A stretch of 64,000 nucleotides of DNA from contig DGPA01000044.1 in the NCBI GenBank assembly GCA_002389505.1, positions 1 through 64,000 of the forward strand, given 5' to 3'. A program made the translations under genes and the position numbers. Below the pieces are notes generated by a model. It was not told the DNA's origin. It worked only from the letters and a program-made list of their open reading frames with translations, and did not search any database. This document shows, one piece after another, positions 27,126-38,290 of the stretch. Position 1 is the first letter of the stretch, and each line of letters opens with the position of its first letter. Source of the DNA: Halieaceae bacterium UBA4452 (GTDB lineage Bacteria > Pseudomonadota > Gammaproteobacteria > Pseudomonadales > Halieaceae).

Positions 27126-27757
27126 AATGGAGTTTGACAGGTACGGATGAAGTCATTGCTAGCAGTGACGATGCAGAGGTCCAGGAGCAGATCCGTAGGA
27201 GTCTATTCTTCGCGCGATTAGAGGACATGCTTGCCTGGGGTCGCTCGAACTCGCTGTGGCCGTTTAATTTTGGTTTGTCCTGTTGCTATGTTGAGATGGC
27301 GACATCGTTTACCAGTCGCCATGATATTGCACGGTTTGGCTCCGAAGTCATACGCGCGACACCTCGGCAAGCCGATCTCATGGTGATTTCAGGGACCGTG
27401 TTTAGAAAAATGGCACCGGTAGTGAAGTATCTTTATGATCAGTTGCTAGAGCCTCGCTGGATTATTTCCATGGGCAGCTGCGCTAACTCGGGTGGCATGT
27501 ACGATATCTATAGTGTTGTGCAGGGAGTAGACAAAATCATCCCCGTTGACGTCTATGTGCCTGGCTGCCCGCCACGACCCGAGGCACTCATGCAAGGTCT
27601 GGGTATGTTGCAGGCGTCAATAGCTAAAGAGCGGCGACCACTGAGTTGGGTGGCCGGTGATCAGACCATTGTTAAGCCCACGTTTGAACCGAATCGCGAC
27701 CAGTTGCTTCATGACCGCAGTCGGCAAACCTTCCTCCGCTCGCCGGACGAATGCTGA
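27122..27757 (+). CDS. nuoB: NADH dehydrogenase I subunit B
   Basis: Peripheral-arm subunit NuoB, 211 aa, carrying the terminal [4Fe-4S] cluster N2. Cluster ligands are visible in LSCCYVEM (tandem cysteines near residue 55), [12 protein letters not shown] and [11 protein letters not shown]. It starts with GTG overlapping the nuoA stop codon. The N-terminal half includes the amphipathic region contacting the quinone site with NuoD. The short C-terminal tail after the conserved core is variable in this family. Confidence 0.97.
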   Translation: MKWSLTGTDEVIASSDDAEVQEQIRRSLFFARLEDMLAWGRSNSLWPFNFGLSCCYVEMATSFTSRHDIARFGSEVIRATPRQADLMVISGTVFRKMAPVVKYLYDQLLEPRWIISMGSCANSGGMYDIYSVVQGVDKIIPVDVYVPGCPPRPEALMQGLGMLQASIAKERRPLSWVAGDQTIVKPTFEPNRDQLLHDRSRQTFLRSPDEC

Positions 27758-27782
27758 GGGTTTTACGCGTGAGGTATGTGCT

Positions 27783-29534
27783 ATGAACAGTATTGCTCCA
27801 CTGCGCCCGGGCGTATTTTCGCATCCGACCCCAGAGGCGATAAACCCCTACATCAAGGCCGTACAGAGCATCTCTGATGGCGTCCCGACATTCTGGGTAG
27901 ATGCCGGCGTTATTGTTGAAGTCATGCAGACGCTGAAATCTGATTATGCGCTGTTACATGATCTGTTTATCATTGACGAGCGCTTGCGCCAACATCGGGA
28001 TGGTCAACCTGAATCCGATTTCACGGTGGTTTATCACCTGATGTCATTCAGCCTCAATGCCGATGTCCGTATAAAAGTAGCGCTGCTCGGTGATAAACCG
28101 TCCATGCCCAGTATTTGTAATGTCTGGGCCGCGGCCAATTGGTACGAACGAGAAGGCTGGGATATGTTTGGCGTGGTCTTTGACGGGCACCCAAATTTAC
28201 GCCGAATCTTGCTGCCGCCGACGTGGAAGGGGCACGCGCTCAGGAAAGAACATCCGGCTCGAGCGACCGAGATGGAGCCCTATTCCATCGATCAAGATAA
28301 ACTTGATTACGAGCAGGAAGCTCTGCGTTTTATTCCCGAAGAGTGGGGCATGAAGCGCAAAGATGATGACACTGAATTCATGTTTCTCAATCTGGGCCCC
28401 AACCACCCCAGCGTACATGGTGTGTTTAGAATTGCCCTGCAGTTAGATGGGGAGGTCGTCGTCGATGCAGTGCCTGATATCGGCTATCACCATCGTGGTG
28501 CCGAAAAAATGGCCGAGCGGCAAACATGGCACTCTTTTATTCCATACACCGATCGGATTGATTACCTTGGTGGGGTGATGAACAACTTAGCCTACGTGCT
28601 GGCGATCGAGCAAATGGTGGGTATTACCGTGCCGCCCCGTGCTCAGATGATCCGCGTGATGATGGCTGAGTTATTTCGAATATCGAGTCATTTAGTGTTC
28701 TACGGTACTTTCGCTCAGGATGTCGGGCAGATGTCGCCGGTGTTTTATATGTTTGCTGACCGCGAGCGATTATTTGGCATTGTCGAAGCCATTACGGGTG
28801 GGCGCATGCACCCGGCGTGGTTCCGAATTGGTGGCGTTACTCAGGACTTACCGGAAGGTTGGGACACCATGATGCGCGACTTTATTGATTCCATGCCCAA
28901 GCGGTTAAAAGAGTGGGACAGCATGGTCATGCGAAACTCTATTTTGAAGAATCGTACGGTCGGTATCGGACGTACCACCCTTGAAGAAGCTGTGGATTGG
29001 GGAGTAACAGGGCCAAACCTAAGAGCGTGTGGCCTAGATTGGGATCTTCGCAAAAAACGGCCATACAGCGGCTATGATCAGTTTGATTTTGAGGTGCCGA
29101 CCGCAGAGAGGGGTGACTGTTACGATCGGGCTGTCGTTCGTATCGAAGAAATTTGGCAGAGCCTAAACATCATTCGTCAATGTATTGATAATATGCCGGA
29201 AGGGCCCTACAAGAGTGACCATTCGCTAGCCGTACCGCCGGTCAAAAACCGAACAATGAAAGATATCGATACGCTGATAAACCATTTTTTATCGGTGAGT
29301 TGGGGCCCTGTTATGCCAGCGGGGGAGGGGTGCTTTCCTATTGAAGCCACAAAGGGGCAGAATGCTTATCATGTGATTAGTGACGGCGGAACGATGTCTT
29401 ATCGTACCCGCATACGAACACCGTCATTTCCTCATTTGCAAACTATCCCCATGCTATCCCGCGGCCTGATGGTGGCAGATTTAATCGCTATTATTGCGAG
29501 CATTGATTTTGTTATGGCAGATGTGGATCGATGA
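27783..29534 (+). CDS. nuoCD: NADH dehydrogenase I fused subunits C and D
   Basis: Fused 30-kDa and 49-kDa subunits, 583 aa. Residues 1-190 are NuoC ([26 protein letters not shown]); residues 200-583 are NuoD, with [27 protein letters not shown] and the quinone-pocket residues in this part, ending in [14 protein letters not shown]. The ATG at 27783 follows GAGGT; the frame is open further upstream inside nuoB but without NuoC similarity. The fusion is typical of Gammaproteobacteria and related groups. It overlaps nuoE by ATGA. Confidence 0.97.
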   Translation: MNSIAPLRPGVFSHPTPEAINPYIKAVQSISDGVPTFWVDAGVIVEVMQTLKSDYALLHDLFIIDERLRQHRDGQPESDFTVVYHLMSFSLNADVRIKVALLGDKPSMPSICNVWAAANWYEREGWDMFGVVFDGHPNLRRILLPPTWKGHALRKEHPARATEMEPYSIDQDKLDYEQEALRFIPEEWGMKRKDDDTEFMFLNLGPNHPSVHGVFRIALQLDGEVVVDAVPDIGYHHRGAEKMAERQTWHSFIPYTDRIDYLGGVMNNLAYVLAIEQMVGITVPPRAQMIRVMMAELFRISSHLVFYGTFAQDVGQMSPVFYMFADRERLFGIVEAITGGRMHPAWFRIGGVTQDLPEGWDTMMRDFIDSMPKRLKEWDSMVMRNSILKNRTVGIGRTTLEEAVDWGVTGPNLRACGLDWDLRKKRPYSGYDQFDFEVPTAERGDCYDRAVVRIEEIWQSLNIIRQCIDNMPEGPYKSDHSLAVPPVKNRTMKDIDTLINHFLSVSWGPVMPAGEGCFPIEATKGQNAYHVISDGGTMSYRTRIRTPSFPHLQTIPMLSRGLMVADLIAIIASIDFVMADVDR

Positions 29535-30028
29535 CAATGACTGATCTTATTCCTGCGCTGAGCCCGGAAGAAATCGCTGAGATTGAGCACGAGGTGTCGC
29601 TTATCCCTCGGAGGGACGGCGCCGCCATTGACGCCTTAATGATTGTCCAGCGCCATCGCGGTTGGGTATCCGATGCCAGTATCAAGGCGGTGGCGGCATT
29701 ATTAGAGATGTCCGCAGAAGAACTGGACGGGATCGCGACGTTTTACAACTTAATTTTCCGCCAGCCGGTCGGCGAGCAGGTCATTCTGTTTTGTGACAGT
29801 GTGAGCTGTTGGTTGCGTGATGCTGACTCGGTTAAACAGCGGTTGATCGACACGCTGGGTATCGATTATGGCCAAACAACCCAAGACGGTCGCTACACCT
29901 TGCTACCGGTTCCGTGTTTGGGTGCCTGTGATCGAGCGCCTGTAATGATGGTAGGAGACGAGCTGCATAGCCAACTCCATGATTGTGATTTGAATGCGTT
30001 ACTCGCGCCGGGAGAGGCTAGTGATTGA
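29531..30028 (+). CDS. nuoE: NADH dehydrogenase I subunit E
   Basis: 24-kDa subunit NuoE, 165 aa, thioredoxin-like fold holding [2Fe-2S] cluster N1a. Ligands are in FCDSVSC (CX4C) and CLGAC (CX3C). The helical N-terminal part includes [10 protein letters not shown] and [10 protein letters not shown]. The start overlaps the nuoCD stop (ATGA) and the end overlaps the GTG start of nuoF. Confidence 0.96.
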   Translation: MTMTDLIPALSPEEIAEIEHEVSLIPRRDGAAIDALMIVQRHRGWVSDASIKAVAALLEMSAEELDGIATFYNLIFRQPVGEQVILFCDSVSCWLRDADSVKQRLIDTLGIDYGQTTQDGRYTLLPVPCLGACDRAPVMMVGDELHSQLHDCDLNALLAPGEASD

Positions 30029-31322
30029 TCGCCCATTGACTCAGCATTTGCGTCAAGACGGAAGCCCCGTTTTTATGACTGACTACCGGGGGGGTGGGGG
30101 TTATGAAGGCTTGCGTCGAGTACTTGCCGATAGTTCCCCAGAGGACTGTTTGCAACAAGTAAAAGATTCGCGCCTACGGGGTCGAGGTGGTGCTGGATTC
30201 CCCACAGGGATGAAGTGGAGCTTCGTTCCCATGGGTGAGAAAGCCGGGGTGGGCCCAAAATACCTCATTGCCAATGCCGATGAGATGGAACCGGGAACCT
30301 TTAAAGACAGAATTATTTTAGAGCAGGATCCCCATCAGCTCATCGAAGGCATGATACTGGCGTCCTATGCGCTGCAGGCCAACGTCGCTTATATATTTTT
30401 GCGCGGCGAGTATACCGTTGCCGCTGAGCGCATTGAAACGGCGATCAAGGAATGCTACAGCGCAGGTTACCTGGGCGAGAATATCCAAGGCAGCGGGTAC
30501 TCTCTGGAGTTGCATTTGCACCGGAGTGCGGGTCGCTATATCTGCGGCGAGGAGACGGCACTGATCAGTGCTTTAGAAGGCAAGCGTGCCAACCCCCGAC
30601 CTAAGCCGCCTTTCCCGCAGGTCAGTGGCCTCTGGGGCCGGCCAACTATCGTTAATAATGTCGAAACCCTGTGTAATATCACTCACATTCTGACCCACGG
30701 TGCACAGTGGTACCAGAGTCTCGGTATTGGGCAGGACAGTGGCACCAAACTTTTTGGTGCGAGTGGCAATGTCAATAACCCCGGCTGCTGGGAACTGCCT
30801 ATGGGGACACCGATTCGCGAGATTTTGGAGCAGCATGCGGGCGGGATGCGTGAAGGTTATACGTTGCGTGGCTTTTTACCTGGCGGGGGATCGACCGACT
30901 TCCTGACGCCAGATCACCTCGATTTAGCCATGGATTACGATGTGATCGGTAAAGCGGGTTCGCGCATGGGAACCGGTACCATGATTATTTTAGATGACCG
31001 ACATTGTCCTATTGCAATGGTGCGCAATCTGTCTCATTTTTTTGCCCAAGAGTCATGCGGCTTTTGTACGCCGTGTCGCGATGGCATACCGTGGATCGTA
31101 CAGTTACTTGACCGCTTTGAGTCAGGACAGGCAACCGAAGCCGACCTGGCATTATTGGAAGAAAAAGCACGCTTTATTGGTGGTATGGGCAATACCCATT
31201 GTGCATTGGCCCCAGGTGCCATGGAGCCAGTGACTAGTGCATTGAAGTATTTCAGAGACGATTTCGAGCGGCACATACACGATGGCCGATGTCATTATCA
31301 CTCTGACGTTGGAGGGCGTTGA
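30021..31322 (+). CDS. nuoF: NADH dehydrogenase I subunit F
   Basis: 51-kDa subunit NuoF, 433 aa, which binds NADH and FMN and carries [4Fe-4S] cluster N3. Motifs: GRGGAGFPTGMKW (NADH), LIANADEMEPGTFKDR, ICGEETALISALEGKR, and the cluster ligands SCGFCTPCRDG with a later Cys in GNTHCALAPGA. The GTG at 30021 is preferred because it has GGAG at 30011-30014 and matches the usual N-terminal length; an upstream in-frame ATG at 29994 has no such support. It overlaps nuoE by eight bases. Confidence 0.96.
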   Translation: MIDRPLTQHLRQDGSPVFMTDYRGGGGYEGLRRVLADSSPEDCLQQVKDSRLRGRGGAGFPTGMKWSFVPMGEKAGVGPKYLIANADEMEPGTFKDRIILEQDPHQLIEGMILASYALQANVAYIFLRGEYTVAAERIETAIKECYSAGYLGENIQGSGYSLELHLHRSAGRYICGEETALISALEGKRANPRPKPPFPQVSGLWGRPTIVNNVETLCNITHILTHGAQWYQSLGIGQDSGTKLFGASGNVNNPGCWELPMGTPIREILEQHAGGMREGYTLRGFLPGGGSTDFLTPDHLDLAMDYDVIGKAGSRMGTGTMIILDDRHCPIAMVRNLSHFFAQESCGFCTPCRDGIPWIVQLLDRFESGQATEADLALLEEKARFIGGMGNTHCALAPGAMEPVTSALKYFRDDFERHIHDGRCHYHSDVGGR

Positions 31323-31323
31323 A

Positions 31324-34089
31324 ATGGCCACGATCACGATAGATGACACGCTTTATGAGGTAGCCGACGGAGCTAATATTTTAGAGGCGGTGTTGAGCCT
31401 CGGGCTTGATTTGCCCTATTTTTGCTGGCACCCCGCGCTGGGCTCCGTGGGTTCGTGCAGACAGTGTGCAGTTCTGCAATTCCAAAATGAAGAAGATGAG
31501 CGCGGCCGCATAGTCATGGGCTGCATGACCGCGGTTTCGGATGGCATGCTGCTGTCATTGTCCAATGACAAAGCGGTAGATTTCCGAGCTGACGTTATCG
31601 AATCGCTAATGACCAATCACCCCCACGACTGCCCGGTATGTGCTGAAGGTGGTGAGTGTCATTTACAAGATATGACCGTCATGTCGGGCCACCGTAACCG
31701 GCGCTATGACGGCTTAAAGAATACCCATGTCAATCAGGATCTTGGGCCATTAATTAATCATGAAATGAATCGTTGTATTGCCTGTTATCGCTGCACGCGT
31801 TACTACCGAGACTATGCCGGTGGCACCGACTTAGCGGCGATGGGATCCCACGACCATGTGTATTTTGGTCGACACGAAGACGGCACCTTAGAGAGTGAGT
31901 TTGCAGGAAACCTCGTGGAAGTCTGTCCCACCGGTGTTTTTACTGACAAAGCGCTGGTAAATGATTACACCCGTAAGTGGGATCTGCAATCTGCACCATC
32001 AATCTGTGTTGGCTGTGCCGTTGGCTGTAATATTGCGCCGGGGGAACGTTATGGCCGGCTCAAGCGTATCCACAATCGCTACAACCATGAGGTGAACGGT
32101 TATTTCCTCTGCGATAGGGGTCGGTTTGGGGGCAGCTTCGTCAACAGCGATAAGCGCCTACTCAGTGCAGGCTGGAAATTAGACGATGACGTTTTTTCCC
32201 CGCTTAATAGCGAGCAAGCGCTAGCGCAGCTTCAGACCCTCTGCCTCAGTGGTGACGGGTTATACGCCATTGGTTCTCCCCGGGCGTCACTGGAATCTAA
32301 TTGGATGCTACGCACCCTAGTTGGGCGTGATAAATTTTGCTCGGGGTTTGGTGCTGAGGATGCGGCGTTACGGGCCACTGTCAGCGCAATAGTAGAGGGC
32401 GGTGTCCACACGGCGACCCTGCCAGAGGTGGAGGCTGCAGATTTGGTGATCATCCTCGGTGAGGATGTCACGCAAACAGCGCCCCGACTGGCATTGGCAT
32501 TGCGCCAAACCGTGCGTAACGTGGGTCTTGAGCAAGCGGCGACGATGGGCGTGCAGTATTGGCAAGATACCGCCGTGCGAAATATTGCCCAGAATACGCG
32601 AACGCCGCTCATCGAATTGGTCACAGCATCGACTCGATTGGCTGATATTGCCAGTGATACCGTGACCTTCGCGCCTGCCGACATAGCGCGTGTAGGCTTT
32701 GCCTTAGCGCATGCTTTGGGCGCTGGGCCAGAAGTAGACGGATTGAGCTCAACGGACATTGCGCTGGTGGCGCGTCTGCAAGCCTTAGTCGACAACGCTG
32801 AGAGACCGCTCATTATCAGCGGATGTAGCAGCCATAATGTGAGCGTGGTGGCAGCGGCCCAATCAGTAGCCGCAGCCGTAGCTCAGAAGCACGCCAGCAC
32901 TCGGGTAGTGTACGTTGCACCGGAGGCTAACAGTGTGGGCCTAGGACTACTTGACCCCAACGCGCTGTCTCTCGAGGAGATCGGCGCTGCTGCGCGTAAC
33001 GGCGAGATTAAAACACTGGTGGTATTGGAAAACGATCTTTACCGCCGCGCCCCTAAAGCACAGGTAGATGCGCTATTAGGCTCGGTGGCGAACCTTGTCG
33101 TATTAGACACCATGGAGCATTTGACCGCCGAGGCTGCCCAATTGGTTCTGCCAGTGGCGAGTTATGCTGAGTGCGAGGGCACATTGGTTAACAATGAAGG
33201 CCGAGCCCAGCGATTTTATCCGCCCATTACGGCTAGTGAAGACAGACCTCCAGCCTGGCATTGGCTACGCTCGCTCGCGGGCGCTATGAAGCACTCATCG
33301 CTGGCTGAACTCACACAGATTGACGATGTTATTGATGCCATTGCAACCGATGTTCCGCTGTTGGCTGGGGTAATAGACGCGTCGCCAAAGGCCTCCTATC
33401 GTGATCGAGTGGGCTTGAAAGCGGCTCGTCAGCCTCATCGTTACAGCGGTCGAACCGCTATGTATGCGAATAAAACCCTCCATGAACCGAAAACCCAAGC
33501 AGATGATGACTCGGCGCTTGCCTACAGCATGGAAGGAGAGAGCCAGTCATTGCCTGGAGCACTACGCTCTTTCGTATGGGATCCCGGCTGGAATTCCAAT
33601 CAGTCCTTGCACAAGTTTCAAGATGAAATAGGCGGATCGTTGAAGGGTGGTAGCTCAGGGGCGCGCCTAATCAATGCCACAGGTCACCCGGTGTCGGGTC
33701 GATCAGATGTTCCTGACGCCTTCGAGAGACGCCAAGGCAGCTGGTGTTTAACCCCTCAGTATCGCTTGTATGGCAGCGATGAAATGAGTGCGTATGCGAC
33801 GCCGGTCGCCGAGATGATGACGGGAGCACAAATTACGCTGTCTCCAGCGGATGTCGAATCGCTTGCTCTAGGCGCTGAGGATGGTGTCAGTATCGTAATC
33901 GACGAACTATCCGTCGACTGTGCTGTGATCATTGACCCCTTGTTGCCAGCAGGCACGGCTGGTTTTGTCGTTGGTCATCCTGAAATGCTAAATCTGCGAG
34001 CAGGGTCCTACGTAGCGCTAGAGAAAAAGCAGGATTTTATGAGGGTGCCTGAGGTTATTGTCACCGATGGAGTTCGCGCACATGGATGA
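31324..34089 (+). CDS. nuoG: NADH dehydrogenase I subunit G
   Basis: 75-kDa subunit NuoG, 921 aa, the electron wire of the peripheral arm. The ATG at 31324 directly follows the nuoF stop and has GGAGGG at 31312-31317. N-terminal [2Fe-2S] ferredoxin domain (CWHPALGSVGSCRQC), the His-ligated [4Fe-4S] site (HPHDCPVCAEGGECHLQD), a second [4Fe-4S] site (CIACYRCTRYYRDY with Cys in VEVCPTGVF), and the extra N7 cluster site (CVGCAVGCNIAPGE, FLCDRG) found in the E. coli type. The remaining 650 residues are a molybdopterin-oxidoreductase-like domain that has lost the cofactor. It overlaps nuoH by eight bases. Confidence 0.96.
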   Translation: MATITIDDTLYEVADGANILEAVLSLGLDLPYFCWHPALGSVGSCRQCAVLQFQNEEDERGRIVMGCMTAVSDGMLLSLSNDKAVDFRADVIESLMTNHPHDCPVCAEGGECHLQDMTVMSGHRNRRYDGLKNTHVNQDLGPLINHEMNRCIACYRCTRYYRDYAGGTDLAAMGSHDHVYFGRHEDGTLESEFAGNLVEVCPTGVFTDKALVNDYTRKWDLQSAPSICVGCAVGCNIAPGERYGRLKRIHNRYNHEVNGYFLCDRGRFGGSFVNSDKRLLSAGWKLDDDVFSPLNSEQALAQLQTLCLSGDGLYAIGSPRASLESNWMLRTLVGRDKFCSGFGAEDAALRATVSAIVEGGVHTATLPEVEAADLVIILGEDVTQTAPRLALALRQTVRNVGLEQAATMGVQYWQDTAVRNIAQNTRTPLIELVTASTRLADIASDTVTFAPADIARVGFALAHALGAGPEVDGLSSTDIALVARLQALVDNAERPLIISGCSSHNVSVVAAAQSVAAAVAQKHASTRVVYVAPEANSVGLGLLDPNALSLEEIGAAARNGEIKTLVVLENDLYRRAPKAQVDALLGSVANLVVLDTMEHLTAEAAQLVLPVASYAECEGTLVNNEGRAQRFYPPITASEDRPPAWHWLRSLAGAMKHSSLAELTQIDDVIDAIATDVPLLAGVIDASPKASYRDRVGLKAARQPHRYSGRTAMYANKTLHEPKTQADDDSALAYSMEGESQSLPGALRSFVWDPGWNSNQSLHKFQDEIGGSLKGGSSGARLINATGHPVSGRSDVPDAFERRQGSWCLTPQYRLYGSDEMSAYATPVAEMMTGAQITLSPADVESLALGAEDGVSIVIDELSVDCAVIIDPLLPAGTAGFVVGHPEMLNLRAGSYVALEKKQDFMRVPEVIVTDGVRAHG

Positions 34090-35044
34090 GCTGCGGGTCA
34101 TTTCCATGATTTTTATTTTGATTGGCGGCGCGGTTGGCGGCGCAGCTGTCATGACTTGGTTTGAGCGGCGGATGTTGGGTGTTTGGCAAGATCGACTGGG
34201 TCCAAATCGTTTGGGGCCGTTCGGTATTTTCCAAGTGGCAGCTGACATGCTGAAACTGCTCGGTAAACATGATTGGGTTCCACCCTTCGCAGACCGACCA
34301 GTGTTTATCTTTGCGCCAACCGCTATTGTGATAGCCATGATGCTTGGTTTTGCCGTTGTCCCCTTTGCCCCTGACCTTGTGATCATTGACATGAACATCG
34401 GGTTACTGTTTTTCCTGGGGATGACGTCCCTCGCTGTTTACAGTGTGCTGCTCGGCGGTCTGGCCTCAAAAAATAAATATGCGTTAATGGGCGGTCTCCG
34501 CTCTGCTGCACAAATGGTCAGTTATGAGGTATTCATGGGGCTGTCACTCATGGGCGTCGTTATGCTGACGGGCAGTTTCTCACTACCCGCCATCGTTGAG
34601 GCCCAAAGAGATTGGTGGTTCATTGTTACTCAACCCCTGGGGTTGTTTGTGTTCTTGGTGGCCGGTCTTGCGGAGAGCCATCGTTTGCCTTTTGATCTTC
34701 CTGAAGCTGAGCACGAACTAACGGCAGGCTTCCACACTGAGTACGGTGGCATGAAGTTCGCGATGTTCATGCTTGGAGAGTACTTAGGTTTGATGCTGAT
34801 CTCCTGCATGATCACTACCTTATTCCTCGGCGGTTGGTTAGGCCCCTTCTTGCCTCCCCTCGTGTGGTTTTTCCTGAAAACGGCGGTCGTCATTTTATTC
34901 TTCATTTTGCTACGGGCAGCTATTCCACGGCCACGCTATGATCAGTTGATGTCTTTAGGGTGGAAAGTCATGTTACCGATCACCCTGATTAATTTGATGC
35001 TGACGGGCGCCATTGCCTTATGGCAAGCGGAGGCGACCCTATGA
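34082..35044 (+). CDS. nuoH: NADH dehydrogenase I subunit H
   Basis: Membrane subunit NuoH (ND1), 320 aa and eight predicted helices, forming the quinone entry site and linking the two arms. Conserved pieces: [60 protein letters not shown]. The ATG at 34082 overlaps the nuoG stop; an ATG at 34067 would add five residues and is also possible. 34 bases separate it from nuoI. Confidence 0.96.
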   Translation: MDELRVISMIFILIGGAVGGAAVMTWFERRMLGVWQDRLGPNRLGPFGIFQVAADMLKLLGKHDWVPPFADRPVFIFAPTAIVIAMMLGFAVVPFAPDLVIIDMNIGLLFFLGMTSLAVYSVLLGGLASKNKYALMGGLRSAAQMVSYEVFMGLSLMGVVMLTGSFSLPAIVEAQRDWWFIVTQPLGLFVFLVAGLAESHRLPFDLPEAEHELTAGFHTEYGGMKFAMFMLGEYLGLMLISCMITTLFLGGWLGPFLPPLVWFFLKTAVVILFFILLRAAIPRPRYDQLMSLGWKVMLPITLINLMLTGAIALWQAEATL

Positions 35045-35078
35045 CGAGTGTTTGCGATTGGATACTGGAGGCCCGCGA

Positions 35079-35615
35079 ATGATGTCCTTACTCGAATCCT
35101 TGTGGAGTCAGCTGGAAACAATGTGGCGGGTTTTAGGACACACATTCACCCGTTCAGAGACAGTCCAGTATCCAGAGCAAAAACCCTATTTAGCGCCGCG
35201 ATACCGGGGCAGAATTGTACTGACAAAAGATCCTGATGGAGAGGAACGCTGCGTCGGTTGCAATCTGTGTGCGGTCGCATGCCCGGTAGGGTGTATAGCG
35301 CTGCAGCAGGGAGTCAAAGATGACGGCCGGTGGTATGCGGAATTCTTTAGAATAAATTTTTCGCGCTGTATTTTGTGTGGCATGTGTGAAGAAGCTTGTC
35401 CCACCTACGCTATCCAACTCACCCCTGACTTTGAAATGTGTGAATACGAGCGCCCGAGCCTGGTCTATGAAAAAGAGCATTTGCAAATAGATGGGCCAGG
35501 CAAGTATCACGACTATAATTTTTACCGTGTTTCGGGTTTAGAGATTGATGGCAAGCACAAGGGTGAGGCGGAAAATGAAGCCCAGCCCATTAACATAAAG
35601 AGTCTCTTACCATGA
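35079..35615 (+). CDS. nuoI: NADH dehydrogenase I subunit I
   Basis: Peripheral subunit NuoI (TYKY), 178 aa, with two [4Fe-4S] clusters N6a and N6b that pass electrons to NuoB. The two ferredoxin motifs are [12 protein letters not shown] and [12 protein letters not shown]. The start at 35079 is set by GGAGG (35066-35070). An amphipathic N-terminal helix contacts the membrane arm. Its stop overlaps nuoJ (ATGA). Confidence 0.97.
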   Translation: MMSLLESLWSQLETMWRVLGHTFTRSETVQYPEQKPYLAPRYRGRIVLTKDPDGEERCVGCNLCAVACPVGCIALQQGVKDDGRWYAEFFRINFSRCILCGMCEEACPTYAIQLTPDFEMCEYERPSLVYEKEHLQIDGPGKYHDYNFYRVSGLEIDGKHKGEAENEAQPINIKSLLP

Positions 35616-36127
35616 TCCCCGTCCTGTTTTATGTCGCCGCAGCTATTGCTGTTGGAGCAGCTATTTTAGCTATGACGCGCAGCAACGCCGCACACGCGCT
35701 TATTTTTCTGATCGTGTCGCTACTGGGGATTGCGGTATTGTTTTTCCTCTTGGGAGCGCCTTTTGCGGCAGCATTACAAGTGGTGGTGTATGCGGGGGCC
35801 ATCATGGTGCTCTTTGTGTTTGTCATCATGATGTTAAATCTGGGCGGCAATTCTCAGGAGAAAGAGCACGATCTGTTGTCTTTCGAATACTGGTTAGTGC
35901 CGGGTGTCATGGCGGGCATTTTATTGGGCGAACTGGTGATTGCCATTAATCAGACGACCAATCCATTAGTATCCGATCCAGTACTGCCCAAAGCCGTTGC
36001 CCTGTCGCTATTTGGCCCCTATATGCTGGGAGTGGAGCTAGCATCTATGTTGTTACTGGCCGGATTGGTGGGGGCCTATCACCTCGGCCGTGATTTCCTT
36101 GTCCGCAACAGAGAGCGTTCATCATGA
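35612..36127 (+). CDS. nuoJ: NADH dehydrogenase I subunit J
   Basis: Membrane subunit NuoJ (ND6), 171 aa with five hydrophobic helices. The conserved helix-3 region [20 protein letters not shown] contains the pi-bulge segment that links quinone chemistry to proton pumping. Overlaps nuoI and nuoK by ATGA at both ends. Confidence 0.96.
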   Translation: MIPVLFYVAAAIAVGAAILAMTRSNAAHALIFLIVSLLGIAVLFFLLGAPFAAALQVVVYAGAIMVLFVFVIMMLNLGGNSQEKEHDLLSFEYWLVPGVMAGILLGELVIAINQTTNPLVSDPVLPKAVALSLFGPYMLGVELASMLLLAGLVGAYHLGRDFLVRNRERSS

Positions 36128-36441
36128 TGCCTGAAGCGACAGTACCCATGGAGCATGCGCTTATCGTGGCTGCTCTGCTTTTTGGTATCGGCTTATTTGG
36201 TTTGATGCTGCGTCGAAACATTATTTTCATGCTAATGGCCCTAGAAGTGATGCTAAACGGTGCAGCGTTGGCGTTCATTGCCGCCGCCGCACATTGGGGC
36301 AATCCCGATGGGCAAGTCATGTTTTTATTCATTCTCTCTATTGCTGCGGCTGAGGTCTCTGTGGGCCTAGGGCTTGTGCTGCAGATGCGCCGACAAATTC
36401 GGTCTTTAGATATGAACGATGCGTCTCAGTTAAGGGGGTAG
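36124..36441 (+). CDS. nuoK: NADH dehydrogenase I subunit K
   Basis: Membrane subunit NuoK (ND4L), 105 aa, three helices. The two conserved membrane glutamates of the proton path are present in LEVMLNGAALAF and AAAEVSVGLGL. The ATG at 36124 overlaps the nuoJ stop; the ATG immediately after is an equal alternative. Confidence 0.96.
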   Translation: MMPEATVPMEHALIVAALLFGIGLFGLMLRRNIIFMLMALEVMLNGAALAFIAAAAHWGNPDGQVMFLFILSIAAAEVSVGLGLVLQMRRQIRSLDMNDASQLRG

Positions 36442-36448
36442 TAGGGGT

Positions 36449-38290
36449 ATGCAGTTGTTGTTAACACTTGTCCCAGGTCTGCCATTGCTCAGTGCAACCC
36501 TGTTGTTGCTAGTGGGTAGACACCTGCCCAAAGCTATGGTCACCGCATGTGGCGTAGGCAGTATAGGATTGGCCGGTATAGCGGTAGCACTGTTGCTCAA
36601 CCAGTGGTTAATTTCCCCGGAACCCTTTTCAGTGACACTGTGGCAATGGCTTTCAGTGGGAAGCTTCAGGGTCGATATAGCGCTGCATCTCGATCAGCTG
36701 TCAATTATTTGGTTATGTACGATCACCGGTATTGGATTTTTAATCCACCTCTATTCGAGCGAGTACATGGCGGAGGACAGTGACTACTCACGCTACTTTG
36801 CCTATTTAAACCTCTTCGTTGCTTCCATGCTCGTTCTGGTCCTGGCTGACAACCTGCTGTTATTATTTTTGGGCTGGGAGGGTGTGGGTCTTTGTAGTTA
36901 TTTGTTGATTGGGTTTTGGTACCAGGACGCGGCCAACGGTGCCGCGGCTCGCAAAGCGTTTTTATGGACTCGAGCAGGTGATGCCGCCATGGCGGTCGGT
37001 CTCTTTTTGCTGGTAGCCGAGTTTAGTAGTCTAGATATACACGAGGTGGTGGCGGGCGCTCAGCTAGCCTGGGTAGAGGGCTCTTTTCTACCCAATGTAG
37101 CGTGTGCGCTGATTTTTGCCGGCGCGGTGGGTAAGTCCGCTCAGCTGCCTCTGCAAACGTGGTTGCCCGACGCGATGGCGGGACCGACCCCGGTCAGTGC
37201 CTTGATCCACGCGGCCACCATGGTGACGGCGGGCATCTATTTACTCGCGCGCTTAAATGGCCTGTATATCTTGGCACCTGCCGTACTCTCAGTCGTCGCC
37301 ATGATCGGTATGATAACTGCCGTCGTAGCGGCGTTTGCGGCACTTGCCCAGCACGATATCAAGCGTATTTTAGCCTACTCCACTATTAGCCAGCTCGGCT
37401 ATATGTTCCTCGCTTTAGGGGTGCAGGCATGGGATGCCGGGATTTTGCATATGATGACCCATGCGTTCTTTAAGGCTCTGCTTTTTCTCGCGGCAGGCGC
37501 GGTTATAGAATGTCTACACCATGAGCAGGATATCCGCCGTATGGGAGGCCTTCGTTCCCGACTTCCCGTCCCTTTTTGGAGTTTTCTTATCGGCTCAGCA
37601 GCCCTCGCTGCTCTACCCTTTACGGCGGGATTTGCCAGCAAGGACCTCATTCTATTAAGAGTGTGGTCCTCAGGGCCAGAGGGCGCGTTGCTGTGGTCGG
37701 GGGCAGCCGTAGGAGCCTTCATCACGGCCTTGTACAGCTTTAAACTTATTTTTGTGGTGTTCTTTGGGGATATAAACACCGAGCCCACAAGACAGCCGGG
37801 CTGGCGTATGGCTATACCGCTAGGTGTGCTCGCTTTTTTCTCAATCGTTGGGGGCTTCATTTCGCTGCCCCTCGATAGCGTCGTGCCCTTGGCGAATGAA
37901 GAGCCCCCTCATGGCCTCATTGCTATGGTCACCGCAGGTATCCCTATTGTTGGTGTGTTGGTGGCCTATTTGCTATTCGGAAGGCAATGGATACGTGATT
38001 TAGCTGGGCCAATGCACTCCACTGTCGGAACCTGGCTTGCCGCTTTCTGGCATGGAGGATGGGGCATGGATACCTTATACCGTCGCACCCTGGTACAACC
38101 GTACACGGCCTTGGCCCGTGGACTCCGCAACGAGCCGATTGACGTATTGGTGAACCTCATCGCCTGGATAACGACCCAGTTTCATCTGGGTTTAGCTGCG
38201 ACACAGAATGGTCAACTCCGTCGCTATATTGCGATTATGGTGGTGGGGTTAATTCTGATGCTGTCACTCGTTGATGGGGGCGCTTCATGA
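36449..38290 (+). CDS. nuoL: NADH dehydrogenase I subunit L
   Basis: Antiporter-like proton-pumping subunit NuoL (ND5), 613 aa. Conserved core: FLGWEGVGLCSYLLIGFW (Glu of helix 5), GKSAQLPLQTWLPDAMAGPTPVSALIHAATMV, and HDIKRILAYSTISQLGYM. The C-terminal section contains the long lateral helix and last transmembrane helix. It begins seven bases after nuoK and overlaps nuoM by ATGA. Confidence 0.97.
   Translation: MQLLLTLVPGLPLLSATLLLLVGRHLPKAMVTACGVGSIGLAGIAVALLLNQWLISPEPFSVTLWQWLSVGSFRVDIALHLDQLSIIWLCTITGIGFLIHLYSSEYMAEDSDYSRYFAYLNLFVASMLVLVLADNLLLLFLGWEGVGLCSYLLIGFWYQDAANGAAARKAFLWTRAGDAAMAVGLFLLVAEFSSLDIHEVVAGAQLAWVEGSFLPNVACALIFAGAVGKSAQLPLQTWLPDAMAGPTPVSALIHAATMVTAGIYLLARLNGLYILAPAVLSVVAMIGMITAVVAAFAALAQHDIKRILAYSTISQLGYMFLALGVQAWDAGILHMMTHAFFKALLFLAAGAVIECLHHEQDIRRMGGLRSRLPVPFWSFLIGSAALAALPFTAGFASKDLILLRVWSSGPEGALLWSGAAVGAFITALYSFKLIFVVFFGDINTEPTRQPGWRMAIPLGVLAFFSIVGGFISLPLDSVVPLANEEPPHGLIAMVTAGIPIVGVLVAYLLFGRQWIRDLAGPMHSTVGTWLAAFWHGGWGMDTLYRRTLVQPYTALARGLRNEPIDVLVNLIAWITTQFHLGLAATQNGQLRRYIAIMVVGLILMLSLVDGGAS

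Noticed and set aside
32232..32813. Minus-strand 193-codon open frame
   Set aside because: Antisense to nuoG, with Ser/Ala/Arg-biased composition and no domain.
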